Positions 37,531 to 51,099 of a DNA stretch of 64,000 bases are shown here, in pieces (the stretch's first letter is position 1; every line of letters begins with the position of its first letter). The notes under the pieces were generated by a model. The model was not told the origin of the DNA, did not search any database, and saw only the letters and a list, made by a program, of their open reading frames with translations. Both the position numbers and the translations under genes were made by a program. The DNA lies in NCBI GenBank assembly GCA_907163375.1, contig CAJQUW010001859.1, forward strand, positions 248,001 through 312,000, read 5' to 3'. Origin of the DNA: Prostheceraeus crozeri. Its lineage: Eukaryota; Platyhelminthes; Polycladida; Euryleptidae.

Positions 37531-40500
37531 TAGTGAGAAAAGGAAGGCGAAAATTTAGTGAAGACGCGCACCTGTGCACTTGCAGTAATGCGTAGGAAAG
37601 ACTTGTAAGGAGTACATGTATACTGCCAAATAGACAGCATATTCCAATATATTCATCAATTACTTGAAATGTTTACTCACATAATTATGTAACAAAATGT
37701 TTCTGCAGATGCATAAGTAAAAAATAATGTAATCGAATTGGCATTATGGGACTATTTAATGAAAGATGGTGAACACATTTTCTAAACATGGATATTTTTC
37801 GATGGATATTTCGTCTAGATGAAAATTCCTTCCATCATGCAGTTTTGACAACGCAGCCGTCTATCATTGCTTGTTAAGACTTGCTTTTCTTATTAGCATT
37901 GTTTTCGTCAATGAATAAATGCCTTAAGAACAGTTTACATTTATATCTGACCTCAGTTGGAGACTTGTTCTTCATAAATTCTAGATGCATCTGATCAGCT
38001 TTCATTGATGTCTTTATTCTCGAGTACAAAAACAGTCTTCCGTTAGGTTTGACTTAAGAAATAGTTGAAAAGGATATAAATAAGACTCGACGTTGACGAA
38101 CAAAATGTGAGCTGAATAACCTTTGTTCGAAGTTTATTTCATTTATTGATGATCGAGAGTAAAATGAGTGAGCAGTAATTAGAACAATGCTTAAATTAAT
38201 CTATATGGCATCAAGAGTTGTCGCTGATTAATGTTAGTCTTGAAGGGAATATCTTTTAATCTTGTAAGACAGTATCTATTGACTAGCCTTGCCTGATAAA
38301 GCAACTAAGAATGATTTTCGTACAATTGATCCTTCAGACAAAGATTTTCAGTAATTGAGGTATCTCACTTATTTAAGTGATACTGATTGCGAAAGCTTTG
38401 ATGTTTTGCCACATAATGGGTCACCAGTGAGCAAATGAAGACGAAATTTTTTAAAAAAATCGGTTGAGACTGATAGATAGACCAATACTTTAAGGGACAT
38501 GTGCACTTATAGTGTGTTTCTCTTAAGCAACTCATCTTTTCTTTATTATATTCAGATATCTTACAGACTTATCACTTGAACGTTTAGGAGAACCTGGGCC
38601 CTAACATCCCTTTGATACGACTGTGATCTATATCTCCAGCCGCTGATATCTGTCAAAAATATATTGGCACATACGCACACCGATGTGGTCCTTCATAGCA
38701 TATTATTTGAGAAATTTCAACTAGCAGTAAGTTCAAGTTAGCAGGCAGTCATTCGTAGAGATTTCGGTGTACCCGGTGGATCTACTTGTGGAGAGCACAT
38801 CACTTCGCTTTACGGAGCAAATTGACTTACCATTTAACGTCTTCATTACTTCTGGTTCCAAATGACTAAATAATTAGGCCACTTCGCAATATAATGCATA
38901 CACTCAACGACTCAACGGTTCGCTTGACAGTAGCAAATAATTGATGAGTCAACGTTATCAAATATTTATTGAAGTAGTTTGAATTATGACCTTTAGCAAC
39001 TTCAGGTAACGAGGAACATTTTTGTCAATACAATGTATGCATTCGAGCTTCTAGAATAAAGCAAATAATTGGAATCACAGGCTTAGATGTTATTGAATAT
39101 AACAATACCATGGGAGTCCTCTTTCATAAACAAACATTCATTCAACACTGATCGATACATTGCTGCTACATTCATCAATGACATGAAATTAACTGCTTGA
39201 TATACATAATTTGATAGAGAAGGAAATGCAGGATATGATTGTTTGAAATTATGCTCGTTTAACAGAATGGCTGCTCAGCAAGTATTATGCATGCATTATA
39301 AGTAAACAGACCGATAACGGTGAGCGTGTGTTGGTTGGTTGCATTGTCTAGACTGGTCAGCAAATTGACTTTGTCGAATTATAGCAGTTTACTTATATGC
39401 TAAACTCCCTCCTGCTAGCACAAATAGTGCCTTTATTGTTAATTGAATCATCAGATGTCATAGATATTGCTGTCGACATAATGCATAAACTGTGTTTGTT
39501 TTCTCTTACTCGAATGCAAGATGTTATTTGCTTTGCCTTACCCTATGCCTAGGAAACCGACACTCTATAATTATAAAGGACTTAAACGGACATGTACATT
39601 GAAAATAATTATGCGTTGTGGACATGCGTTATCATGATACTGGTGCCTGACAATAGGAAGATGCCGGCAGATTATCAGTGTGTTTTGTAAAAATTCATGG
39701 TTTCTTCTATAAAAAAGCATTTTGATAAAATGATTTACGATAAATCGCCTTACGGTAGGAATTTGCAATTGTTTTAGCAATTTGATTATTTTTTAGATCT
39801 AGCAACATTGCTAGATTCTATGATTCTAGGATTTCTATGGCCTGTGCTAATTCCATTGTTAATTATTTGTTTAGCGATCTTGGGTGACCGCACAGAAACA
39901 CTTTAATAGTGAGACGTTAGAGACTTTTTAGTTCCCTACCATACGGTGCACATAGAAGAGTATTTAGACATTTGTTTTGCACAATACACAATATGTAAAT
40001 ATGATAAATGGCTGCAACGCTCTTGGAAACATTTAAAACCTAAGCTGCTCCTAAAATTCTAGCCGGAAATCAGTGACCTCTTATAAATTTACAGCCGGTA
40101 GGACAATTTTATTACAACCGAGTTTCAGGAAAATTTTGCCAGAAGTAGGTATTTGACACGGAACACTTGATATACGTCATACAGTTAATATGTTTAAAAT
40201 GCTTTAAAAAAAGCCGAAATGTTATTTAGAGTTTTTAATTTTGTTAATTCCAGGATTTTGTATCGTATTTTTCAATTAAGGAGCCCAATAAATGTGTCGC
40301 ATAAATGTGCGAAGCAAGCACGCAGGCTATAATGCTGATAACATGTTTTTCGAAAGTTTAGTGAGTCCAAATCATAAGCTTGCTACTTTCATTTACCGAC
40401 AGCAAATCAATTTTCGCGCCTGCCTGTCAAGCAAGCAATGGATGGTCACTCTGAATACTGGTTCACTTGTCTTAATCTGCTCTCGATGTGAAATAAGTGT

Positions 40501-40885
40501 CAAGGCTCTTATCAACTAGTCTGTATCCTACTCATTTAGGATCTCAGTTATGGTGTAAAGAACAATGTCTATTTAAAAGCATGATTATAAATGCGGATCA
40601 TAAAAAATGCTTAAAGCGACCGTTTAAAGATGGTGGTTTTTTGTATTTAAAAATAGTGGCTTTCTGTGACTTTCGGGATATTGTTTAGGTTCATTTTTTC
40701 ACTTGATTACTTTGCTTGATTTACATTTTGATTGCCTCACGATTTTTGTTGATTAGAGTAGATATTCGTCAAATATACAACATTTTTTTAGTACACGACC
40801 GCAGATATTGTACTTTTTCTCGGCCGGTGTAAGTTATCACATTGACCTCGGAATCTCACCGACTCAGGGAGATCAAGCGTTCGCA
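37531..40885. other. No gene recognised, except an interspersed repeat
   Basis: A+T-rich. 39578-39670 resembles 51100-51190 in the same orientation (shared tgtggacatgcgtt / cgtggacatgcgtt and nearby blocks): repeat R2, family unknown. Confidence 0.5.
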
Positions 40886-41200
40886 TTAGAATATGGGCAT
40901 TCCGAGCAGTGCTGCCTTATGCAACTGAGGATCGTAATGTTGTTCATGTACTTGCGATAAGTAGTTTCGGAGTTTTACAGTGTGGGCTCCTACTACGATT
41001 GGTACGACGTTCACTGCTGTTCCTGCTGTAATCATCCCATCTGTACGAACTTCAAAGTTCCATACTATTTTAATGTTTTCATTTTCGCTGCTTATGTACA
41101 ACTGCGGTATGAAGTCGAATGCATTGCGGCAAGCAAATATACGACATTTATTATTATTATGCTTGAAAGCACGGTTATAAAGCCATATTAGAAAACAATG
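40886..41200 (-). pseudogene. LINE C-terminal remnant
   Basis: The minus-strand frame contains ENENIKIVWNFEVRTDGMI and, soon after, VVPIVVGAHTVKLRNYL and LHKAALLGMPIF. These parallel the C-terminal part of many invertebrate non-LTR ORFs (KILWDF..TD, then VIPVVVGALG...L...ALLGTA). The stretch between, usually containing the RPDIVV block, is missing. The frame continues upstream to 41566 without recognisable content. Identification rests on short motifs. Confidence 0.5.
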
Positions 41201-41849
41201 TACAAGCACTGTTATAAAACTACCTTTCAGCATATCAGGAGCGAATGGAAAAACAATTATCGAAATTCGAAAATGTTCGGCAACTAAGTTTCTTTGCCCA
41301 GCGTCAAATGCTCTAAGTTTTGTAAAAGATAAAAATAAATAGCTTTTTTTACCACGATGACAGAAAAATGAGGATTCACTAATCCTCTCTTTGCGAAAAT
41401 GAAAAGTGGCCTTTGGATCTTTGGATTTAAATAAATTACTGATACAAATCCAACCAGTTATGTGTTTCATCTTTATACTTATTTGTTCAGTTATTGTGAT
41501 TATCACGGATGCTGAATTCTCAATTAAAGTTGTGGTGCTGCTTTTGACTGACCCTGTGCAGAACATATCATTGACTCAACTTTCTCCATAATGTATTCGT
41601 CAAATGGAAATGTCATTCACTGTATTTTAACTCATCTGTCTGCTACTTGTGTGCTTAGATGTCATGATTCTCAATATTGAGACCACCACTTCATTATCAT
41701 TATAGAATTATGGGAAATTGTTATTGGAATTCAGTTTGATATTAACTGCACGACTGATTTTTTGAAGAAAATATTAATAAGTTTTAATTTCTGAGGTAGC
41801 CAGAGGAAATATTCTGCTCTAAGATATACTAAAATGATGACTTAATTAG

Positions 41850-42060
41850 TGATCTCCACAGCTCAGTGGTTAAGTGTTTGACCCTGTGATCCTTCGGTCC
41901 ACAGGTCGAGACCCCGGAAGTGTCAGTGGAGGTCGACAGGAAGAGTATCTGCACTAAAAAGTCACATCGCCCAGCTTAAGTCTGACTAAATCACCGCTGT
42001 ACTAGCCCCAACCATCAAAACATCAAATCATACAATTTGGTGTGGAAGTCTGGAATGGCT
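41850..42060 (+). mobile_element. tRNA-derived SINE candidate
   Basis: gctcagtggttaagtg (41861-41876) resembles a pol III box A and ggtcgagacccc (41904-41915) a box B, about 40 bp apart as in a tRNA. A good cloverleaf cannot be drawn, so it is not a tRNA gene. A non-tRNA body follows to about 42060. No target duplication identified. Confidence 0.45.
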
Positions 42061-43361
42061 GATTTTTATTTATGTTTTACGTGTGTGTGGTGGTATTTGT
42101 GTATATTTCACGAATCAAAATGATCTATTTCGAGAATACCACGAGTATTTATCATATCAGTTAATGAAATTGATATTTCAAACATCATCTTATTAACTTT
42201 GTAAACACGACCTTCAATGGAAATTTTATCGAGGATAAGACTCTGAATATAAGAACGGATATAGCGCATACCTCACACTGCCATCAAAATGCTACCTTAC
42301 TAATTACAATCTACTAATTACCTAGCTTAATCTAATTGAATTAATCTACCCTTCTAATTATCTATATAGAGAAACAGCTGTAATGAAAGTACAATTACGA
42401 GCAACTGCACATTAAGATTTTAGGCTAAGTTTTTGATTTTCATCTCATTTGACAAATGAGCAGTAAAGATTCATCCAAGGTAGTGTAAGAATATTAGTCA
42501 ATGTGAAACTGTTGAAATTTTACTTCCACCAGGAAGCGATACGTTGAAAGACGAATATTGTAAAATGAGTCGCTTTGAAACTCACTCCATATCATTATTC
42601 CTTTATTTTGATAATTTTGACAGTATCAAAAGTTTGCTATCTCTTGACATTTCATTTGTGGGAAAGGATTGACAGAAAGCGAGATTTTGACTTCAGAAAA
42701 TGAAATTCTGCTCCAGTCACTTCTAAAAATTTGTTTGCGTATCATCCAGGCAATTCCTTTCATCTCATACAGCTAGTGTGAACATGTTGATGGAACAAGG
42801 AAATGATAAGTCAAAGATTACAATGACTCTGAATTTCACGAGATAAAGGAAGTATCGAAAACTCCTTGTCACAGACACAGAAGTCCTAAAATGAGGATAA
42901 TGAATGACTTGTCTGGTAGTGAATTTCTACAAGCCTGATATCCGAACTACGTTTTCATAAATGCTAACAGCACACTGTGTAGATTACGAAGAAACAACTC
43001 AGGAAGTAAAAATATATTCTTGCGGTTGCAGGCACACCTGCAGAATTAGCGGGTAGGTTTCAAGAAACTGTGCTGACTTACTGTAACGGAATAAAAAAAT
43101 GTGATAAATTCATGAAATTGATAATTGCGCAAAAGCGTTTTGGCTTGTTTCAGTTTCAGTTTCATTTATCTTTAATCATCAAAAGCAAGTATTTGATGGC
43201 ATTGTGTTGAATATAATTCAACTAATTTCGATTTCATTCCAAAGTTATCGTCCATAAGGGGATAATGGTCATGACAAGTCAATAGCAACACCAAATTTTG
43301 AAAATAGATTAGTTAACGAAGAAATTTAGGTTGAAAATTATGACATCTGAAGAGATAGGTA

Positions 43362-43986
43362 CAGTGCATCTTCGATTATCCGGACGGAATTTTAGAATCC
43401 GTTCGATTCTCTGGGATTCCATCAAAACATGTAAATGGAATCGAATGTTCAGTTTTGTCTCCTCTTTAGTCAATACATACAAGAGGTAGACCCACTCTTG
43501 CTATACCTGCATCTTATCGAATCAATTTGCGGTTGTCGCCGTTCTCTGAGCCGATAATAGACAATTAAACTTTTTTTTAACTAACTAAATCTTGAGAATT
43601 CTATTTTTGTACTAATAATGTTGATATTGTTTGTATACGTTTATGCATGTACTTTAATAGTAGCGACAGTGAAATCTAAATAGTAAAACATGTGTAATGT
43701 ATGTACATATTTTCATTAAACAGTTGAAGTATCGGAAAAAGATACCTAATAGTATATTCTAGGTAGATAAAAGTACACACGACGGATGTATACATATAGA
43801 GTAGATATACAGTATGTAGATTATATTCTAGGGTGTTAGTGGCATATAATCAGATGTCTTTGATCTGAGCCCACTGACTTTTTGCAAACATGGGATTTGA
43901 AAATTCGATTATCTGGATATTTTGCTTACTCGGATCTTTCACTGACCAGTTGGGTTTTTACCATCCGGATAATCGAAAATATACTA
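43362..43986. mobile_element. pogo/Tigger-like MITE
   Basis: The left end CAGTGCATCTTCGATTATCC and right end ..GGATAATCGAAAATATACTA are imperfect inverted repeats with the CGATTATCCGG block known from pogo-group elements. TA flanks both sides (43360-43361, 43987-43988), the expected target duplication. No transposase ORF in the 625 bp. Confidence 0.75.
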
Positions 43987-44803
43987 TATTATAAAGGACG
44001 CTAAGCATGTACAAATTCAAGTAAATTTTCCAGATCACTTTCTGTTGAAAATGAGGGTTCTCTAGCATCTATATAGGTTCTTGAATTTGCATTAGAGTGT
44101 TCTTGAATTTTAGAAGGGTTTTATGTAAAAGAATGATATTTTGAGTTTTTTCATTGGAGAACGGGTTCTTTGACTTCTAATTAAGGTTAGTAAGAATATT
44201 AAAGGGTTCTTGTGAGACAGCGTTTCAAGCCCTTTGAAACAGGCTTCAAAACCCCTTCAAAAACTCTTGAGTTGATTGCTAGTGAGAGCTCTTTGTTCAG
44301 TATGTGGCCTCACGTAGTCTTAGGCTTCCTTGGTCGGTGTCACATTGATATTTGTGTTAAAATGCCACGTGTTATTACTGTGTATTCGTAGGAGTTTGTA
44401 CCACATTTTCTCGACTACATCGTGCGGGTTTGTAATTATCTTGGAATTTAAGTGCGTTGAGTGATGAAATACAGAAATATCGTGCATTAATGATGAGGAG
44501 GGATGCGAAGAAGAAGAGAAAGATGATTGCGACACTGACGACGAACTCGAGACGCAAGATTTTCCAGACGTCAAAACTTATGTTGAGTGACGATGTATTA
44601 TTGATCCGATTTCATCATTGATCTTTCAATAGCGACTTTTATGAGCATTGGGTGAACTGCAATTGATTCTATCATTCCTCATCACTTTGATCACAGCAAT
44701 GGAATATCCTTAGACCAGCAGTTACACGTAAATTTGATGATGGAAAGCAACATCTTGAGCAGTAAAATCCAATCATGATCTGTCTTCTGTTGATTGTCTG
44801 AAC

Positions 44804-45582
44804 CAGGGTTGAATCTGAGTCCGGATGGTCCAGGTCCTCGACCCGCAGGCTTCCGGTAAGGCAGACCCGCGGAACCGGATGGACCCGGGGACTTGAAAAA
44901 TTTTCCACATTTCCATAGCTAATAAAAGTAGGCCCATGCTTATACAAAGGAAGGATCCGTGCCGCACATGCAGTGCTTTACATCCAGTCCTCTCTTTAGG
45001 CTCGCATGATAACCTGTCGACAAGATTCAATACCCTTAATTCAATAGGCCTACAAATTTAGGGCCGACCGATTGTGATAGCCTAGCCATTGCATCGGTAG
45101 TTAGACTAAAGGCCAAGAGGCTAAAAACGTAGCTATGCATTCCGTAGGGACGCCTAGCTTCCTGTTTAGGCTACAAATCTGCAGCATGCAGGTTATCAAT
45201 TATTGGTTTGGTCTGGCGTCAACTATTTAGAAATCATGATGTAGATTATTACCGTATAGCCTATCATCTTTTAGTTTTGCCATTTTGTAACCATGCAGGA
45301 CATCAGTAGGCTATATATCCACATGCAAGTTCTTTTCGAGAAACTGACATATGTTAGTGTCATGTACTGTGCTGTAAATACAATTCATGTACAAAAATCC
45401 TAAAATCTCCAGAATCCTCATGACCATTTACAATAACTTTACAGGTGCCAGCGTCCATGTAATATTAGAACTACAAAAAAGCGGCAGAATAGAAAATCTC
45501 CAGTGCGGGTCTATGGACCCGGACAAACGTGAAACCGGTAGGATCCGGACGCACCCGCGGACCCGCTCCGGATTCAACCCTG
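44804..45582. mobile_element. hAT-type non-autonomous element 3
   Basis: The ends CAGGGTTGAATC and GATTCAACCCTG are exact inverted repeats, followed by CpG-rich subterminal sequence (gagtccgg, gacccgcgg). Perfect 8-bp duplication gtctgaac at 44796-44803 and 45583-45590. 779 bp, no transposase. Confidence 0.93.
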
Positions 45583-45653
45583 GTCTGAACATCAAGAACT
45601 TATGCATGTAGGTAGGACAACTGTTGAACAATAATAATTCGACAACTATCACG

Positions 45654-46341
45654 AGAGAGCTACCACGAAATCTAGCAGGGAACGAAGTCGTACTTGAAGC
45701 TTTCACATAAGCATTGTGAGCTCCTTGACTAATACGAAACTGCTCGTCTGTCGGATCAGATCGCATGTCTTTCATAAATAGCCTGGATTGAAGTCCCCAT
45801 GTGACTCAAATTGAGAAATTGCAACATATCGGTTATAAACGCGATCTTATAGAGTTATTGACCGCAGATTAAAGTTGAAGAGGTGTTTCTTCAATATGAT
45901 TTTTGTAGAAATCATTTACAGGTTGTGTTCCTTCACGTGATCGCGTATATCCAGAATTTCTTTTCTTTGACTCGTATAACACTCATCCATGCAATGACTT
46001 GACAAGATTTTCATAAGCATTATGGACAAATATGTCCAATCTCCTCTCCTGATGAGATGTTTGTGTGCACTTTTAATTCGTACATTTGCTTCGAAAAACC
46101 ACACTTGAAACAGAATGACATGTAGATGCTTTCTGTGCATATTATATTGAGGAAACACCTCTTCAATTTCAACCTGCAGTCATAACTCTACAAAATGCAC
46201 AGAGTTTTTCAATCCAAGCTATTTATGAAAGACAAATGATTCAATCCGGCAGACGAACAGTTTTGTCTTAGTGAAGAGGTGTATATTTGAGCTTCATTGT
46301 GATCTCGCTCCCTTCCCAACTTCGTGGCACCGGCAGCTCCC
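45654..46341. mobile_element. Foldback element F3
   Basis: Inverted arms 45654-45900 and about 46140-46341 share tctttcataaatag, ttgaagaggtgtttc and (c/t)gtctg(c/t)cgga among others, with about 240 bp between. It lies ten bases before foldback F2 copy 2 and has an agggaacga-containing start resembling F2 ends, so the two may be related. Confidence 0.7.
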
Positions 46342-46350
46342 ACACTGTTA

Positions 46351-47097
46351 TTCAGGCAGCCAGAACGAGTTGCTACAGGGGAAGAGGCCAAAATTATGAG
46401 ACTTTCACTGGATGATGTGCACACTTTGCCTACTACAAATCTGTGCGTCTGCCGAGTTCTACATGATTCCTCTTCTTATCGGAAACGATCCAAGAAAAAC
46501 ACGTGTTAATCCAATGGGATGCAGATTACAGTTTTTGGTTAAAATGAAATTTTATATGGTTCCACTTATGTATGACGGTAAAAATACTCGGTCTACAGCC
46601 ATAATTTCTGACATGGAATGTCATCAGGTCACTTCTTATCATGCGTATGTGATATTATCTTCTACCTTACTAGTTCTATAAGATCTTATCTTCTATCTTG
46701 CCAGTTTCTGATCGACGATGTATGCGAGAATGTGATTAGATGTGAATTAAATTGACCAAAATGTCTGTATTTGCAGCCACTGAGAGGTTTTTTTCAAATC
46801 TGAATTTGTGTAGCTTCATAGATAAATCGCAATTCATAGATCACAGAAAAATTATGACTCTAAACTTTGAACTTTTCACTTAACAGGGAAAAGCATAGAA
46901 ACTTTCATTTCAACCAAAAACTTCGATCTGCCTCCCATTGGATTTACATGTGTTTTTCTTGGATCCAGTCTGACAAGAAGAAGAACCGGAAAGAACTCGG
47001 CTGACGTGCAGATTTGTAGTAGGCAAGGGGTGTACATCATTGTGAAAGACTCAGTTTCATCATTGTCCCCTACGGAAACCTTTTCTGGCTGCCGGAC
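46351..47097. mobile_element. Foldback element F2, copy 2
   Basis: Same family as 25391-26097: starts ttCAGGCAGCCAGAACGAG and ends CTGGCTGCCGGAC, with matching internal blocks (tcctcttctt, aatccaatggg, aaaatgaaatttt). More diverged than copy 1. Confidence 0.85.
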
Positions 47098-49262
47098 AAT
47101 TTAAGTTTTTGGACAGCATAGAAGCGTCTGACTATATGTAGTCACATTCTTAAGTCAGTGGTCTCACAATAAACTCGTTAAGCTTATTAAATCGATCAAC
47201 TTACTTCCGTGTTCTATTTGGAGGGTGGATTGCATTCGTGAAAGTACAGCACATTGAAGAATCTTTGAAGAATAGAATTGCTATTAGTCGAAGGACTGTT
47301 TCCAGCATAATACCAACTCAAATTCAACACAATGCAAAATACTTTGCATGTTATTATTTGAAACAAAGCAACAATCATAAACAAATCCTGAGAATTTCTT
47401 CCTTACATAGTGAAGATATTTTTTGATTTGCTAATTTTCATGTTATTGTCAAACGCGCATCAACTTCTGCCTCGAAAATTATTTTTCTACCGACTTCATG
47501 TTTGATAGCAATTATTATCCTTGGAAATTGAGAAATACTACTTTACACACGATTTCCAGATTAAAATTTTTATCATTACTCAAGGCTAAAATTGAAATTG
47601 TTACATCCTTAATTCTGTTGCAAGCTTGTAGATTACAAATGCTGTCGAGCAATTAGTCAAGTTCATCTCATTTATCTGTTTCAATTATCACATCTGACAC
47701 GCATTGCCACAAGAAATCCCTGTTGTCTACATTTGACTCAATTATCAAATAATTATCAGAGAGAGTCGAGAAGTCTTGAGATCAATTGAAGTAAAATTCT
47801 ACGTCTATATTAGTGCTATCTAGAAAATTTGCTTCCTAGAACTGGTAATTAAGCGGTGAAAGTGCATCATTCAATCTGCTACAGCTTAAACAGGTCAATA
47901 TCCAGTGAAGTGCTCACCTTGTCTCCTATCCATAGGGGGCAGTGGTTGGTAATTCGGCATTTGCCGCTTTTCGTGGACTTGAGCCCTATCCGCACTGGGT
48001 GACCATTCTGTCCCATGTCGAATTTCTCGGTGGCCCTCTTAACATCCTTAAAGAGCGGATTTCAATTTTTTCCAAAAATCGTTGAATTTAGCACATTGGA
48101 ATATCGAATGCAAAATGCAGACCTTCGAAAAAGTACTTTTCAATATTTTGAAGACATTTTGAGTGACAACTTAAAAAAGCGCATCCATTTTCAATATCAG
48201 TATTAACTACACTATTTTATAAATATGAGTCTATGAATCATATCACGATCATCTATTATACCACAAACATCGAGTAGAGTTTGATATTATTTGAAGTGCA
48301 GATTTCATGCAAAAATGTTTTGCAATGGTGCATTTTAGCAAGCAGTTTTTTCCAAATTATTTGACTCATTTTGGTATCAACAGTTCGGTTGGTATCGACA
48401 CTTCTTCATCGTCATTTGAAGTCAATAGTATTAGTCTCATCTCTTTTTTGCACTCATAAGTAACTCTTCAATGCATTCAACTAGTTTGACATCGTAAATA
48501 GCAAAATTTTCTGATATCTTTCAAAAGTGGTGATTAGAATTTTGAGTATGGTAAGTGAATATATAGAATTTTTTGAAAAATATATAATAATTTTGAATAT
48601 GGATTAATCCTTTCATGCTCAAATTATTTTCAAAATTAAAGTTTTTTTGAAAAAATGTTTTCTTCAAATGCAATTTGCGGGCGTTCTAGGAATCGTACGA
48701 AGTCGGGAGAGGTGCCATTAGAAGCGCATTTATCTCCTCTTTCTTTCGATTGCAAATTTTGGCCACTTTGAGACAATATTGAGCAATGCTGTCCCAAAAG
48801 ATGCGGACCAAGATGTCATCAAGAGAGAACCAAATGCATGAAAGGGATGAATGAATGTCACCATTAGAAAGATTACACACCAAATGTGCAATCTTCTAAA
48901 TCTTTAAAGGTAAACTGCCATAAAATGAAAGGTGTTACAGACAATATATTTTATCTTACTCTTTTGCGAAGGCTAGGCAAACTTTCATAGAAATATTCGT
49001 GTAAACACAATAGTTATTACGTACATTTGCCATTACAGATTTAGAAGAAAAGCTATTCTATGAATCCAGGCGGTCGAAAAAAACCGTAGAAATCCTCGTT
49101 CGCTTCGTAGCCTCGCATTTTTACATTTACTTGCCCTTCTGACTTTATAGAATACCTACTATACTGTGAATTTCATGCGCCGACAATAGAGAGCATTACG
49201 GAGGGAGGGCCGATCGACCACCCAGGATCGACCACCCCAATGACTTAGTCTCTGGTGTCTAC
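47098..49262. other. No gene recognised
   Basis: A+T-rich; short frames lack known domains. A stretch at 47935-48020 (gggggcagtggttggtaatt) is faintly SINE-like. Confidence 0.45.
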
Positions 49263-50395
49263 ATGATATCGTATGATTTTGCAAAAGCATTTGACAAGCT
49301 ACCACATGAAATTATACTTCAAAGACTGATTGATTGCTCTTTTCCTATCGGCTTCGTCAGATGGATTCAATCGTATCTGACAGATAGGCAACAGTTAGTG
49401 CGAGTTGGTATCCAGTTAAGCTCTTGTACTCTAGTATCCTCTGGTATTCCACAAGAGTCTGTAATTGGTCCCTATTTATTTGCAATGTCTATCTGTTCAT
49501 TCGGGTGTGACTCTCCCACCTGCTCTGTCGTAAAGTATGCGGATGATGCCACACTGATTTTGCCTTTTCTAAGCAATCGCTCTCAGTCGTTGGAAAATAT
49601 ATCTTATCATCATAATCGCATGGTAAAGTGGTCTGAATCTATTCGAATTCCTCTAAATGATGGCAAGTGCAAATCAATAACGATCAAAAAGAAGAACACC
49701 AATACACTACCAAAACTTCCATCAGTCAATAACGTTGATAAACTTAAGATTCTTGGGATTACGTTGAGCTCAAGTTGGACCTGGAGTGACCATTTTCAAA
49801 ACGTATTATCTGTATGTTCCCGCCGCTTATATGCCTTGCGGGTTTTGAAACAATCGGGTTTCTCTAGACATCATCTTATTAAGACATATAATTCTCTCAT
49901 ACGTTCTTGTATTGAGTATTGTTCTCCGTTGTTTTTAACTATGTCTTCATGCGACTCCGCCAAGCTTGATATGTTTCAGAAGCGTGTTCATTGTGTCATC
50001 TGTGGTGCTGACTGTCGGAAGGACTGCTTATGTCCCTTACCTCAAAGGCGACAGATGCTGTCACTAAGGTTCCTTGAACTGGCAGTATCAGAAAATCATA
50101 TTCTTAATGATCTGTTACCTCCGATATCATCTTCTGGTAGATTCCTACTACCTTATCGTCGCACGAAACGACGTGGTGATTCGTTCTTTCTGAAGGCTTG
50201 CGAAATCTACAACTACGAATGTCCAAAACCAAAGCTTTAATTCCGACTTCTAAATGCTCGAATTACTCTACAAGTACAGTGTATGCAACATTTCTTCACT
50301 TAACTTCTAGTCATTTGTAATCACTTCTTGATTTGATGTAATGCATAGATTTTCATTTGACAAAATATACATTCATTATTATTATTATTTTCTCG
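49263..50395 (+). pseudogene. LINE reverse transcriptase, 5'-truncated, ATT tail
   Basis: A 325-codon frame (49263-50240) covers the RT palm and thumb. Motif A is YDFAKAFDKLPHEIILQRL, motif B SSGIPQESVIGPYLF (Glu where the usual Gly of PQGS stands), and motif C VVKYADDATLILP. The thumb reads LKILGITLSSSWTWSDHF, and the C-terminus VHCVICGADC...YRRTKRRGDSFF. The endonuclease and the RT N-terminus are missing. The 3' UTR ends in (ATT)n at 50377-50390. Same tail type as the fragments at 3572 and 4747, so these are relatives in a Jockey/CR1/I-like group. Inactive by truncation. Confidence 0.9.
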
Positions 50396-51099
50396 AATAA
50401 AACCCGCAGATTATATGAATCTTTTGTTATTTAAGAGTTCGAGCTCTATTCGAAAATGGATTTTATTTGAAGTGGGTTGAATATATAATTCCGTAATTTA
50501 ACTTCTCATGAATTTTTGACTCAAATTATGTTCATTGGATTAAATTGAATTCGCTTAATATTCCTTTTATTGAATTAGTTTTCTCCGAAACTAAGGTCCA
50601 ACACTGAATTAAAGCAATTCTGATCTACGATTAATCGTCATGTTGATTATCTAAACATAAAGAAATTATGGTTAGGTTAACTGTTGAACAACAGCAATTA
50701 TTGACAACCATTGTTGAACAACATAAAAACGGCAGATGCATCTCTACTCACACTCCAATAAGTCAATGACAGTGGCTTTTACGATAAAGCTCATAAAAAC
50801 TTCTTAATTGATGAATTTAGGTGATGGCTTTATTTGAAGGCGGGTTCTATTCGAGAAAACACGATATTAGCAATGTTTCCACAGAAAAAATTGGATTTGA
50901 CCTATTGAAAGTTAAAATTTATTATCTAAAAGTATTATATAGGTGCTATTATCTGTGTATCTTGATATATTGTCCGCGGAGATTAATTTTGACAGCTTCC
51001 GAAATGCACACATATTGGACTAAAATATGATTTTCTGTACCTGGCGTTCCCGAAATTTCGGATAAATGATAAGTAGCTAGGTCGTTGGACTTTTTTCGA

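Noticed and set aside
41850..41930. tRNA gene
   Set aside because: Box A and B are recognisable but the acceptor and anticodon stems do not form; a SINE head is more likely.
44470..44590. Acidic C-terminus (NDEEGCEEEEKDDCDTDDEL) of a possible transposase
   Set aside because: Stops lie just upstream in frame and no catalytic motif accompanies it; could be chance in A/G-rich DNA.
47935..48020. Second SINE (gggggcagtggttggtaatt...)
   Set aside because: Box B is too weak and no body, tail or target duplication can be defined.
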